Origin: Pantoea trifolii
Lineage (GTDB): Bacteria > Pseudomonadota > Gammaproteobacteria > Enterobacterales > Enterobacteriaceae
DNA length: 64,000 nt
NCBI RefSeq assembly: GCF_024506435.1
Contig: NZ_JANIET010000002.1
Location: forward strand, 682,001 to 746,000
Direction of reading: 5' to 3'
Shown: positions 1-9,335 of the stretch, piece by piece
Layout: every line of letters begins with the position of its first letter
Numbering within the stretch: the first letter of the stretch is position 1
Notes under the pieces: model-generated
Told to the model about the DNA's origin: nothing
Seen by the model: the letters and a program-made list of their open reading frames with translations, nothing else
Databases searched by the model: none
Position numbers and translations under genes: made by a program

Positions 1-780
1 GGCGAAGATGGCTTTACCGAGCTTGTCGATCTGCACCAGCAGCGGGGTTTTCGCCTCCTCAATCGAGGAGATCATCGCATTGATGTGACCCAGCTCGGTG
101 TCGCCGCCGGTGGCGATCACCACGCCCAGCGCGGTACCTGAACTGACGGTGGTGCCGGAATAGGCCAGATTCAGGCGATCGCCGAGCGCTTTTTCGCCCT
201 CAAGCGCCACGGTGTTTTTTGACACCACCGTTGATTCGCCGGTCAGGATTGCCTCTTCGACGCGCAGGTTATGCACCTCGCACAGACGCAAATCCGCCGG
301 GATCTTATCGCCAGGACGCAGCATCACCACATCGCCCACCACCAGATCCTGCGTGGCGACGGTGATCTGCTGGCCGTCGCGCAGCACCATGGCATCGCTC
401 GACATCATGTTCTGGATGCTTTTAAGCGACTTTTCGGCGTTGCTCTCCTGAATGAAGCCGATCATCGCGTTGATCACCGCCACGCCGAGAATCACAAAGG
501 TATCCACCCAGTGGCCCATTACCGCCGTGATCACCGCCGCAGCCAGCAGGATATAGATCAGCACATCTTTGAAATGCGCCAGAAAACGCATCAGCAGTGA
601 TTTTTCCGCTTTCTGCGGCAGCACGTTCGGCCCGTTGGCGTCGAGTCGTTGCTGGGCATCGTTGGTGCTCAACCCCGCTGGTGAGCTGTTTATTGCGTTA
701 AATACCGCAGCGTTATCCTGCTGATAATAGGGCCGCGCGGATGCCTCCGGACGTTTTGGCTGAATAGGAATAACAGTCAT
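1..780 (-). CDS. P-type cation-transporting ATPase, N-terminal part (cut by window edge)
   Basis: The minus strand reads open from ATG at 780 to the window edge, giving about 260 residues of a P-type ATPase. Visible parts are a cation-ATPase N-terminal domain, the first two membrane helices (around residues 70-115) and the actuator domain with the TGES motif. The phosphorylation and nucleotide domains lie beyond the window. It closely resembles the complete ATPase at 6648-9335 and occupies the same position relative to a small membrane ORF and an RND operon, so it is the first copy of a duplicated module. The likely role is ATP-driven cation transport at the inner membrane; the ion cannot be told from this fragment. 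Confidence 0.9.
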   Translation of the reverse strand, partial: MTVIPIQPKRPEASARPYYQQDNAAVFNAINSSPAGLSTNDAQQRLDANGPNVLPQKAEKSLLMRFLAHFKDVLIYILLAAAVITAVMGHWVDTFVILGVAVINAMIGFIQESNAEKSLKSIQNMMSSDAMVLRDGQQITVATQDLVVGDVVMLRPGDKIPADLRLCEVHNLRVEEAILTGESTVVSKNTVALEGEKALGDRLNLAYSGTTVSSGTALGVVIATGGDTELGHINAMISSIEEAKTPLLVQIDKLGKAIFA

Positions 781-1020
781 AATTAACCCCGTGCTAATGA
801 ATTGAAAATAAAAAAGCGTACGAAAATAAAAAACACATTTTAATTATATTTTCCCGAAGCATACTGACCGTGGTCATGTTTTTATCGATTCAGAAATGTG
901 ATGCTAATAGTGATAGCACTGATTTCGCAGCGTTATTATTTAAACGAAAATAGAAAGAGTGCGTAACGCATATTAATTTTAGTTTCATCACGGAATCTAT
1001 TATTCATAGGGAGAATTATT
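781..1020. promoter_or_regulatory. Divergent promoter region of ATPase copy 1 and RND module 1
   Basis: This 240-base AT-rich gap must hold the promoters for the leftward ATPase and the rightward small ORF/MFP/RND genes. It contains a short dyad, TGACC-GT-GGTCA, at 865-876. The nonamer GTGGTCATG, which overlaps that dyad, recurs about 20 bases upstream of the small ORF of the second module (near 9906). I see no convincing -35/-10 pair. Confidence 0.4.
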
Positions 1021-1140
1021 ATGAATAAAATACATAACCTGACAATACCGATGATTATTTCCTTTATTATCATTGCGGTATCCTCAGCTACCGCCATCGG
1101 CTTACTCTCTTACCATGTGGTTTCGCGCATGGTGGCATAA
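1021..1140 (+). CDS. Small single-helix membrane protein, module 1
   Basis: A 39-residue ORF with a good ribosome site (AGGGAG, 7 bases before ATG). It has a short polar N-terminus and one hydrophobic helix (about residues 9-30), then a short tail ending VVSRMVA. It is related to the 36-residue ORF at 9931-10041: both share the pattern I-A-x5-A-x-G-L-x2-Y-x-V-V-S and sit at the same place ahead of an MFP/RND operon. No known family is recognised. By analogy only, AcrZ (an RND accessory) and KdpF or MgtS (P-type ATPase partners) are similarly small, so it may be a pump or ATPase subunit. A weak hairpin (1204-1210 with 1221-1227) separates it from the MFP gene. Confidence 0.75.
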   Translation: MNKIHNLTIPMIISFIIIAVSSATAIGLLSYHVVSRMVA

Positions 1141-1287
1141 TTGATTTCGCCATGCACAGCTAAATTAAACCAAGGTTAAACACACAAAATTCATTTCCTC
1201 TAATGGCCCTTATTTTGCTGAGGGTCATTATTCCCTCCTTCAGACAATGGCATATTCCCGCCCTTTCTCTCTTATTGAGGCTGGGGC

Positions 1288-2376
1288 ATGAATAATTGGC
1301 CAGTGCTGGGCGCACTTCTAATTTGTTTGGTTTTGATCGGTTGTGACAATAAAAGCGGTGATGAAATCAGCGCACCGCGCGTAATTAAAGCGCTAACGCT
1401 GACGGAAAATACCACAGAAAAAGTCAGGATATTCCCGGCGCGTATTTCAGCGGGCGACTACACCGAACTGGCCTTTAAGCGTACCGGCCGACTGGCACAG
1501 TTGCAGGTACGTGAAGGCAGCCATGTTAAGGCTGGCGAGGTGATTGGCCGACTGATCGATACCGATGCGCAGCTGCGGGTCAACGATCAGCAGAACAGAT
1601 TCCTGCTGGCAGATCGCCAGTATCAACGCTTCAGTGCGCTGGCCACGCGCAGTGCGGTTTCGCAGGCGGATAGGGATGTGCAAAAGGCGAATCGCGACTC
1701 CGCCGCCGTGGCGCTCAACATCGCCAAAGAGGAGCTGGATTATCACACTTTGCGCGCCCCCTTTGACGGCATCATCACCAGCGTGGCATCGCAAAATCAT
1801 CAGGTGGTCGCCGCCGGACAAACGGTGGCGGTGATCAGCCGCAACGATGTGCTGGATGTGATTTTTAGCGTGCCGGAAAACCTGTTCACCAGCCTCGACG
1901 TGCAGAACGTAAGTTATCAGCCAGAGATCAGCCTGAATGCGCTGCCGGGCCGGACGTTTCGCGCAGCATATAAAGAGCATCGCGCAGAAGCTGATGCCGC
2001 CACGCTAACCTGGCAAGTGGTGCTGACCATGCCGCGCCCGACGGATTTACCGCAGGTCAGCGGCTTAAGCGGCACGGTGAAAGTGCAAATGCATAATCTG
2101 CCCACTTCCGGTGGCACGCCACTGCTGCGCGTGCCCGCCAACGCGGTGTTTAACCCGGATCACAGCCTGCCGAATCAGCCTTACGTGTGGCTGGTGAGCG
2201 GTGAAGGCGATGCGCTTAACGTTCAGCAGCAGCCGGTGGTGGTGGGAAAACTCAACGCGCAGGGCATCGAAATTCTCTCCGGCTTGAAAGTGGGCGATCG
2301 CATTGTGGTGGCGGGCGTCAGCGATCTGCGTGATGGTCAGGCGGTGCGCCTGTGGACACGCGAGCGAGGTCTGTAA
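1288..2376 (+). CDS. RND efflux periplasmic adaptor lipoprotein (MFP), copy 1
   Basis: A 362-residue membrane-fusion protein. The signal peptide ends in a lipobox (LVLIGC), so it should be a periplasmic lipoprotein anchored at Cys19. A biotinyl-lipoyl-like half motif lies near residues 65-90, followed by an alpha-helical hairpin (about 95-150), a second lipoyl half (HQVVAAGQTV) and beta-barrel domains. It would link the inner-membrane RND permease to an outer-membrane channel; no TolC-type gene is in the window. Start ATG follows GAGG. Its stop codon overlaps the RND start by one base (TAATG). It is strongly similar to the MFP at 10096. Confidence 0.93.
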   Translation: MNNWPVLGALLICLVLIGCDNKSGDEISAPRVIKALTLTENTTEKVRIFPARISAGDYTELAFKRTGRLAQLQVREGSHVKAGEVIGRLIDTDAQLRVNDQQNRFLLADRQYQRFSALATRSAVSQADRDVQKANRDSAAVALNIAKEELDYHTLRAPFDGIITSVASQNHQVVAAGQTVAVISRNDVLDVIFSVPENLFTSLDVQNVSYQPEISLNALPGRTFRAAYKEHRAEADAATLTWQVVLTMPRPTDLPQVSGLSGTVKVQMHNLPTSGGTPLLRVPANAVFNPDHSLPNQPYVWLVSGEGDALNVQQQPVVVGKLNAQGIEILSGLKVGDRIVVAGVSDLRDGQAVRLWTRERGL

Positions 2377-5300
2377 TGCGACTGCTGGAACAGTTTCTCA
2401 AATATCCGATTCGCAGCTGGCTGGTGATCCTGCTGCTCGGCGTGGGCGGTATTTTTGCGCTACTCAATATTGGCCGCCTGGAAGATCCGCTTTTCACCAT
2501 CAAATCGGCGGTGATCGTGACGCACTATCCCGGCGCATCGGCGCAGCAGGTGGAAGAGGAAGTCACGCTGCCGCTGGAGAACGCCTTGCAGCGTTTGCCA
2601 TCGCTCGACAACGTCAGTTCGATTTCCAGCAACGGCTTGTCGCAGATCACCGTTACGATTCACAGCCACTATCGCGCCGATGACTTGCCTCAGGTGTGGG
2701 ATGAACTGCGTCGCCGCGTTGACGATGCCACACGCCAGTTTCCGCCCGGCGTCAGCGCACCGCTGGTGAATGACGACTTCGGCGATGTGTACGGCTACTT
2801 CTTTACCCTGTCGGGCGAGCACTTCACCAATAGCGAGCTGCGTACCTACGCCGATCAGCTGCGGCGTGAACTGAATCTGGTGCCCGGCGTGGCGAAAGTG
2901 GCGATTGCCGGTATCGAGCAGGAGCAGGTGAATATCACGCTCTCCAGCCAGAAGATGGCGGCACTGGGTGTGACGCCGCAGCGCGTGGCCGCCCTGCTCA
3001 ATAGCGTTAATGCCGTTTCCGATGCGGGCCAGATTCGCCTCGGTAATGAAGCCATCCGTTTCCATCCCACCGGCGAATTTCAGTCGCTGGACGAAATCGG
3101 CGCGCTACCCATCTCTGCGCCCGGCAGCAGCCAGCAAGTGTTGCTGCGCGATATCGCCACGCTCAGCTATGGCGTGACCGACCAGCCGGGCAATCTCTAT
3201 CAAGCGAACGGCAACGCCGCGCTGGCGATGGGCGTTTCCTTTGCGCCTGGCGTCAACGTCATCGACGTCGGCGAGGCGTTAAGCGCCAAAATCCAGCAGC
3301 ATCAGCAGGCCAAACCGCTCGGCATCGATCTGAATGTGTTTTATAACCAGGCGCAGGAAGTGAAGCAGTCGGTGGATGGCTTCATCAATAACTTCCTGAT
3401 GGCATTGGCGATTGTGGTGGGCACGCTGCTGCTGTTTATGGGTGTCCGCAGCGGCATGGTGATCGCCGCCTCGCTGGCGCTCAATGTGCTGGGCACGCTG
3501 TTGATCATGTATCTGTTCAAGCTCGAGCTGCAGCGCGTATCGCTGGGTGCGCTGATTATCTCACTCAGCATGCTAGTGGATAACGCCATCGTGGTGGTGG
3601 AAGGCATTAAAGTCGATCGTCAGCGCGGTAAGCCGCTGCAACAGGCGATGATGCAGATGGTAAAACGCAGCGCGCTGCCGCTGCTCGGCGCTACGGTGAT
3701 CGCCATCATTGCCTTCGCACCGATTGGGTTATCGCAGGATTCCACCGGCGAATACTGTCAATCGCTGTTCCAGGTGCTGCTGATTTCTCTGTTGCTCAGC
3801 TGGATCACCGCGCTGACGCTGACGCCGGTATTCGTGCAGTGGATGGATGGTCGTCAGGCGATCAGCAAGGATACCACGCAGCCGTATCAGGGCGTACTGT
3901 TCCGCCTGTATCGCCGTGTGCTCACCACGCTGATGCGCTTCCGCATTACCACGTTGGTGCTGATGGTCGCGTGTCTGGCCGCCTCGATCTATGGCTTCGG
4001 TTACGTGAAGCAGAACTTCTTCCCTGCCTCCAATACGCCGATTTTATTTACCGATCTGTGGCTGCCGTATGGCACCGATATCCATTACACCGCGCAAACC
4101 GCGCGCGAAATTGAAGGCTGGATCAACCAGCAGCCAGGCGTCACCAGCACCGTGACCACCATCGGTCAGGGCGCAATGCGGTTTACGCTGACCTACGATG
4201 CGACACGTCAGTATAGTAATTACGGACAGATTATGGTGCGCGTGCAGGACGCGAAGCAGCTGGAAACGCTGGCGCAGCAGACCGAGCAGCACATCCGCGA
4301 TCATTTCCCTCACGTAACGGAGCGCATCAAACGCATCAATTTCGGCAGTGCCAGCGACAGCGCGATTGCGTTACGCGTCACCGGCCCCGATCCCATTATG
4401 CTGCGGCAGATTGCCAGCCAGATAGACGACATTTTCCTCGCCGAAGGCAGCGCATTTCCCCCGCGTAATGACTGGCAGGCGCGCAGTAAAGTGATCCGTC
4501 CGCAGTATTCGCCGCTGCGCGGTCAGGAGCTGGGCGTGGACAAGCGCGATATCGACCGGGCGCTGCGTATCAACTTCAGTGGCGATAGCGTTGGCTTACT
4601 GCGCGAAGGCTCACGCATGATGCCGATCATGCTGCAAACCTCAGAACATGAGCGGCAGAATATCGATCATCTTGGCAATATTCAGGTATGGAGTCAGGCG
4701 CAGCAGCGCTATGTGCCGCTGGCCAATCTGGTGAGTGATTTCCAGCTGGAATGGGAAGACCCGCTGATTATGCGTCGCGACCGCATGCGCGTCTTAACGG
4801 TGCAAACCGATCCCGATCCCGCCAGCGGCCGCACCGCCGCAGAGATTGTGGCGCGCGTGCAGCCGGCCATCGATCAGTTGAGCTTGCCCGCTGGCTATCA
4901 TCTGGAATGGGGCGGCGAGCTGGAGAGTTCCCGTGATGCCCAAAGCGGCCTGCTCGGATCGCTGCCGTTAGGTTTCCTCGCGATGTTTGTGATTACCGTG
5001 CTGATGTTTAATTCGCTGCGTGATGCGCTGGCGATCTGGATTACCGTGCCGCTGGCGTTGATTGGCGTCACCTGCGGCTTCCTGCTCACCGGCATTCCTT
5101 TTGGTTTTATGGCGTTGATCGGTTTGCTGAGTTTGTCGGGCATGTTGATTCGTAACGGCATCGTGCTGGTTGAGGAGACGCGCCAGCTGGCGCGGCATCA
5201 GCCGTTGCAGCAAGCGATTCTCGATGCCGCAACCTCGCGTCTGCGCCCGATTCTGCTCACCGCCTTCACCACCGTGCTCGGCCTGTTACCGCTGCTGCGC

Positions 5301-5420
5301 GATGTGTTTTTCCAGAGCATGGCGGTAGTGATTATTTTCGGTCTGGGATTCGCTACGGTGCTAACGCTGCTGGTGTTGCCAGTGCTGTATCAGAGTTTTT
5401 ATCCGGATAAGAAGGTTTGA
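2376..5420 (+). CDS. RND efflux permease, copy 1
   Basis: A 1014-residue inner-membrane RND transporter (HAE/AcrB-like superfamily), proton-driven. ATG at 2376 is chosen because it overlaps the MFP stop as TAATG and has GAGG upstream. The TM4 motif reads MLVDNAIVVVEG, so the first aspartate (D402) is present but the second of the AcrB DD pair is Asn403. The TM10 motif reads GMLIRNGIVLVEE, with Arg at the AcrB Lys940 position. Two large periplasmic loops separate the helices as expected. It is highly similar to the permease at 11181-14243. Substrate unknown. Confidence 0.93.
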   Translation: MRLLEQFLKYPIRSWLVILLLGVGGIFALLNIGRLEDPLFTIKSAVIVTHYPGASAQQVEEEVTLPLENALQRLPSLDNVSSISSNGLSQITVTIHSHYRADDLPQVWDELRRRVDDATRQFPPGVSAPLVNDDFGDVYGYFFTLSGEHFTNSELRTYADQLRRELNLVPGVAKVAIAGIEQEQVNITLSSQKMAALGVTPQRVAALLNSVNAVSDAGQIRLGNEAIRFHPTGEFQSLDEIGALPISAPGSSQQVLLRDIATLSYGVTDQPGNLYQANGNAALAMGVSFAPGVNVIDVGEALSAKIQQHQQAKPLGIDLNVFYNQAQEVKQSVDGFINNFLMALAIVVGTLLLFMGVRSGMVIAASLALNVLGTLLIMYLFKLELQRVSLGALIISLSMLVDNAIVVVEGIKVDRQRGKPLQQAMMQMVKRSALPLLGATVIAIIAFAPIGLSQDSTGEYCQSLFQVLLISLLLSWITALTLTPVFVQWMDGRQAISKDTTQPYQGVLFRLYRRVLTTLMRFRITTLVLMVACLAASIYGFGYVKQNFFPASNTPILFTDLWLPYGTDIHYTAQTAREIEGWINQQPGVTSTVTTIGQGAMRFTLTYDATRQYSNYGQIMVRVQDAKQLETLAQQTEQHIRDHFPHVTERIKRINFGSASDSAIALRVTGPDPIMLRQIASQIDDIFLAEGSAFPPRNDWQARSKVIRPQYSPLRGQELGVDKRDIDRALRINFSGDSVGLLREGSRMMPIMLQTSEHERQNIDHLGNIQVWSQAQQRYVPLANLVSDFQLEWEDPLIMRRDRMRVLTVQTDPDPASGRTAAEIVARVQPAIDQLSLPAGYHLEWGGELESSRDAQSGLLGSLPLGFLAMFVITVLMFNSLRDALAIWITVPLALIGVTCGFLLTGIPFGFMALIGLLSLSGMLIRNGIVLVEETRQLARHQPLQQAILDAATSRLRPILLTAFTTVLGLLPLLRDVFFQSMAVVIIFGLGFATVLTLLVLPVLYQSFYPDKKV

Positions 5421-5433
5421 TGCTTGGGGTTGA

Positions 5434-5500
5434 GGTCGCCATAAATGGCGACCCTACAAAAGCGAGATCGGTGTTCGTAGGGTCGCCATTTATGGCGACC
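5434..5500. repeat. Palindromic repeat pair (type A/type A)
   Basis: The palindrome GGTCGCCATAAATGGCGACC (5434-5453) is followed by CCTAC. After 19 bases the whole 24-base unit returns as a perfect inverted copy (5477-5500). It lies between the convergent RND and AI-2E genes and runs three codons into the latter. Related copies lie near 17.6, 41.9, 51.1 and 61.9 kb. Confidence 0.9.
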
Positions 5501-6533
5501 TTTTTGAAATATGCTCTCCCTGCTTTTCGTTTCCTGCACTCGCCAGCAATATCTTTTTCAACATAAACGTCAGCGGAATCGCCAGAATTGCGCCGATGAT
5601 GCCCAACAGCGATTGCCAGACAAGAAATGCCAACAGCTGTGTGGTAAGCGCCATATTTAATCGTTTGCCCAATAATAGCGGTTCAATCACTGAACTCAGG
5701 ATTAAATTCAGTGCCACAAAGAACAGCGCGACCACCAATGCAGTTTGGATATCGTACAACATATAACTTTGCAGCACGGGCGGGATGGCCGCCATAAATG
5801 AACCCAGCACCGGAATATAGTTGAAGACAAACATCAATACGCCCCAGAAAAAGGCGAACTTCAGGCCAAGAAGATGTGCGCCTGCCCAAACAATAATGCC
5901 GCCGACAATACTGGTCAGGGTTTTTACCTGGGCATAAACGATAACGCTTTGCACGCCCTCTTCAAGCGCCACGTAATAGCGCTGATATTTCCCTTCAGCC
6001 TGCTTGCGTAACAGGGTTTTCAAATTTTTCATTTCATACAGCATGAAAAACAGCATCAGAAATACCATCAGCCACCAGGAAAGAATGCTCGGTATTTGCG
6101 TGAGGAAACCAGTTACAAAGCGCACCACCGCACCCGCATCGACAAACGCCAGCATGTCGTTGGGCGTCAAAACAATGCCCAGATGACTAAACGTCTGCGT
6201 CACCGGGTCGAAGCGTTCGGCCAGTAGCTGGGGTGCCTGGCGGCTGAGCTGAATTAAATCGGGGGTTAATACCGTGAGCTTGATGATGGTGAACACAATC
6301 ACCAGTAACAGCAGCACAATCACCAGCAAGGATGAGAGTAAACGCGGCACGCGTTTTGTTTCCAGCCGACTGATTAATGGGTCGAGCATTATCGCCAGAA
6401 ACAGCGACAGCATCACCTGATTAATTAACGCTGATGCCAAATAAATACCGGTCAGAATTATGGTCAGCGTGGCGAGAATTAACAGTACGCGCAAAAGTCT
6501 TGACCATAAAGGAAACTCGTTCAATCCCATCAT
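5490..6533 (-). CDS. AI-2E family transporter (TqsA/YdiK/PerM-like)
   Basis: A 347-residue polytopic membrane protein of the AI-2E exporter family. It has paired N-terminal helices (about 12-80), a middle soluble segment, then four to five helices; the conserved region around WAGAHLLGLKFAFFWGVL and FNYIPVLGSF (about 215-250) is typical. Relatives export autoinducer-2 or other small solutes, or act as ion antiporters; the substrate cannot be assigned. The start follows AAGGAT, and the second ATG (6530) is equally possible. The last three codons (RSP) and the stop lie inside the palindromic repeat, so the repeat has replaced or extended the original C-terminus. It lies between the two ATPase/RND modules. 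Confidence 0.85.
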   Translation of the reverse strand: MMGLNEFPLWSRLLRVLLILATLTIILTGIYLASALINQVMLSLFLAIMLDPLISRLETKRVPRLLSSLLVIVLLLLVIVFTIIKLTVLTPDLIQLSRQAPQLLAERFDPVTQTFSHLGIVLTPNDMLAFVDAGAVVRFVTGFLTQIPSILSWWLMVFLMLFFMLYEMKNLKTLLRKQAEGKYQRYYVALEEGVQSVIVYAQVKTLTSIVGGIIVWAGAHLLGLKFAFFWGVLMFVFNYIPVLGSFMAAIPPVLQSYMLYDIQTALVVALFFVALNLILSSVIEPLLLGKRLNMALTTQLLAFLVWQSLLGIIGAILAIPLTFMLKKILLASAGNEKQGEHISKRSP

Positions 6534-6647
6534 TAAGATCCTTCATCCTATACACAATGTATTATAGAGAAAAACCTGTGTGCTGGGCCTTGTTTGAGGT
6601 CAAAAACATTCAGGCCGTGATTGCTCCGGCCTGAATGTCACGCGCAA

Positions 6648-9335
6648 TTAATTGATTCTGAATCTCCGCGTTAATGGTTTTTCAATTTCGACAATTAAAA
6701 ACATCACGAAGCCAATTATCAGAGTAATAATCCAGTAGCGTAACGGTAGCGCGGTGGTGCCAAACAGCAGTTGCATAAAGGGCGCGTAAATAATCAGCAA
6801 TTGCAGAACCAGCAGCACGCCGCTCACAATCCAGATGCCTTTATTCATCAGCAAGCCTTTGCTGAGTGAGAAACCGTCGGAAACACGGCAGTTCAACATA
6901 TAGAACCACTGCGCTGTCACCAGCGTTTGTAATAACACGGTACGGATAAATTCCGGCGAATAGCCGCGCGGTTGCAGCCAGGCTTCCAGCACGAAGGCGC
7001 TGATGGCAATCATCGAACCAACAAAAATCACGCGCCAGATGGCGAAACCATCCATCACATGCAATTTGGGATCGCGTGGCGGACGACGCATGATGTTGGG
7101 TTCACCCGCTTCAAATGCCAGGCCAAAAGAGAGCGTGGCGGAGGTCGCCATGTTCATCCACAGAATCAATACCGGCGTCAGCGGAATTAAGTTACCGGCC
7201 AGCAGGGCAATGATGATCAGCAAGCCCTGCGCGAGGTTGGTTGGCATGATGAACAAAATGGTCTTTTTCAGGTTGTCATAGACACGCCGCCCTTCACGCA
7301 CCGCGCTGGCAATGGTGGCAAAGTTGTCGTCGGTTAACACCATATCGGCGGCTTCTTTGGTCACTTCGGTGCCTTTAATCCCCATGGCGATACCGACATC
7401 GGCCTGCTTCAGCGCAGGCGCATCGTTAACGCCATCGCCGGTCATCCCAACCACCTCTTTCTTGCTCTGTAGCGCCTGCACCAGGCGGAACTTATCTTCC
7501 GGGCTGGTGCGGGCAAAGATGTCGTACGCCTGCGCCGCCTCGCCGAGTTGGTGATCGTCCATTACTTCCAATTCGCGTCCGGTAATGGCGGTACTGGCGT
7601 TACCGATCCCCAGCATCTGCCCAATACTCATCGCCGTTTGCGGATGGTCGCCGGTGATCATCTTGACGCGAATCCCGGCTTGCAGGCAGTCGCCAATCGC
7701 GGTGATGGCTTCGGGTCGTGGCGGATCCATCATCCCAGCGATGCCGAGCAGAATCATACCCTGCTGCAGATCCTGATGCGTCAGTTCACTTTGCCCTGGC
7801 GTGGCCGGTTTCCAGGCCGCCGCCACCATGCGTAATCCCTCGCGCGCATACTCTTCAATTTTGGCTTCCCACCACGCCAGATCGATCGGTTGCAGCCCGG
7901 CTTCGGTTTGCTGCTGCTGACAATGCCTGAACAGCACGTCCGGCGCGCCGGTCAACAATACGCACTCTTCATCGCCGATCAGATAGTGCGTCGACATGTA
8001 TTTGTATTGCGAATCGAAGGGGATTTTATTGCGCAGTTCGGTGGTAACTGAAGGCAGATGTCCTTTGGCGGCCAGCACTTTGAGCGCGCCTTCGGTCGGG
8101 CCGCCGGTGATTTTCCACAGGCCGCTTTCATCTTTGATCAGCTGGCTGTCGTTACACAGATCGATGGTGCGCAGATAGCGCTCCAGTATCGAACCCTGTG
8201 CCACTTTCACCGGCACGGTGTCATCGGCTTTATGGATGGCGCCCACCGGTTCATAGCTGACGCCATCAACGCGGTAGATCTGATCGGCGGTGATAATCGC
8301 CTTCACCGTCATTTCATTCATGGTCAGCGTGCCGGTTTTATCCGAGCAGATCACCGTCATCGCGCCCAGCGTTTCCACGGTCGGCAGCTTGCGAATGATC
8401 GCCTGCTGCTTCGCCATGGTTTGCACGCCAAGCGACAGAATGATCGAAATAATCGCCGGTAATCCTTCAGGAACCGATGCCACCGCGAGGCTGATCAGTG
8501 ACAGCATCAGCTCGGAAACCGGCATGTCGCGGAACAGCAAGCTGAAGACAAACAGCGCGGCCATCATTGCCAGGATGATCAGGAAAATCGCTTTACCGAG
8601 TTTATCCATTTGCACCAATAGCGGTGTGCGGTGCTTTTCGATGTCGGACATCATCTGGTTGATGTGGCCAAGTTCCGTGGCGCCGCCGGTGGCGATCACC
8701 AGCCCTTTTCCGCCGCCCGAACTGACGGTGGTACCGGAGAACAGCAGATTGGTGCGGTCGCCGAGCGGCAGCTCGCCGGTCAGCGCGTCCGTGCCCTTCT
8801 CCACCACGGTGGATTCGCCGGTCAGAATCGCTTCTTCAACGCGCAGGTTATGCGCCTCAATCACGCGCAGATCCGCCGGAATGCGGTCGCCGGCGCGGAT
8901 CACCACCACATCACCCGGCACCAGCGCGGTGGTGGGCAGCGTTTCGTGATTGCCGGCGCGGATCACCACGGTTTCGCTGGAGAGCATATTGCGAATACTT
9001 TGCAGGGATTTTTCCGCGTTGCTCTCCTGAATATGTCCAATCAGGGCATTCACCACCGCGACACCAAGGATCACCAGCGTATCGACCCAGTGTCCCATTA
9101 CGGCAGTCAGCAGTGCGGCGGCGAGCAGAACATAGATGAGAACATCGTTAAAGTGGGCGAGAAAACGCAGCCAAACCGGCTTGCCGGGTTTCTGTGGCAG
9201 AGCATTTTCCCCGTACTGTGTTAAGCGCGCCGCCGCTTCAGCACTACTGATTCCCTCGCTGGAACTTTGCGTACTGGCCAGCGTTTCATCGACAGAAAGT
9301 TGATAATAGGTACTTTCCGGTTTAGCAGTATTCAT
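6648..9335 (-). CDS. P-type cation-transporting ATPase (copy 2, complete)
   Basis: An 895-residue P-type ATPase. Start ATG at 9335 is preferred over upstream codons because GAGGAGA lies 6 bases before it. Motifs in order: TGES actuator loop (about 172), VPEGLPA in TM4 (about 288), phosphorylation site DKTGTLT (about 331), hinge GDGVNDAP (about 635), and TM6 LWMNMATSATLSFGLAFE. PEGLPA resembles SERCA/PMR1-type pumps, but the SERCA TM6 aspartate is Ser here, a pattern I associate with bacterial CtpF/Pma1-like ATPases. The transported cation is therefore uncertain (Ca, Mn, Na or other). It is divergent from the second small-ORF/MFP/RND operon and closely related to the truncated ATPase at 1-780. 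Confidence 0.92.
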   Translation of the reverse strand: MNTAKPESTYYQLSVDETLASTQSSSEGISSAEAAARLTQYGENALPQKPGKPVWLRFLAHFNDVLIYVLLAAALLTAVMGHWVDTLVILGVAVVNALIGHIQESNAEKSLQSIRNMLSSETVVIRAGNHETLPTTALVPGDVVVIRAGDRIPADLRVIEAHNLRVEEAILTGESTVVEKGTDALTGELPLGDRTNLLFSGTTVSSGGGKGLVIATGGATELGHINQMMSDIEKHRTPLLVQMDKLGKAIFLIILAMMAALFVFSLLFRDMPVSELMLSLISLAVASVPEGLPAIISIILSLGVQTMAKQQAIIRKLPTVETLGAMTVICSDKTGTLTMNEMTVKAIITADQIYRVDGVSYEPVGAIHKADDTVPVKVAQGSILERYLRTIDLCNDSQLIKDESGLWKITGGPTEGALKVLAAKGHLPSVTTELRNKIPFDSQYKYMSTHYLIGDEECVLLTGAPDVLFRHCQQQQTEAGLQPIDLAWWEAKIEEYAREGLRMVAAAWKPATPGQSELTHQDLQQGMILLGIAGMMDPPRPEAITAIGDCLQAGIRVKMITGDHPQTAMSIGQMLGIGNASTAITGRELEVMDDHQLGEAAQAYDIFARTSPEDKFRLVQALQSKKEVVGMTGDGVNDAPALKQADVGIAMGIKGTEVTKEAADMVLTDDNFATIASAVREGRRVYDNLKKTILFIMPTNLAQGLLIIIALLAGNLIPLTPVLILWMNMATSATLSFGLAFEAGEPNIMRRPPRDPKLHVMDGFAIWRVIFVGSMIAISAFVLEAWLQPRGYSPEFIRTVLLQTLVTAQWFYMLNCRVSDGFSLSKGLLMNKGIWIVSGVLLVLQLLIIYAPFMQLLFGTTALPLRYWIITLIIGFVMFLIVEIEKPLTRRFRIN

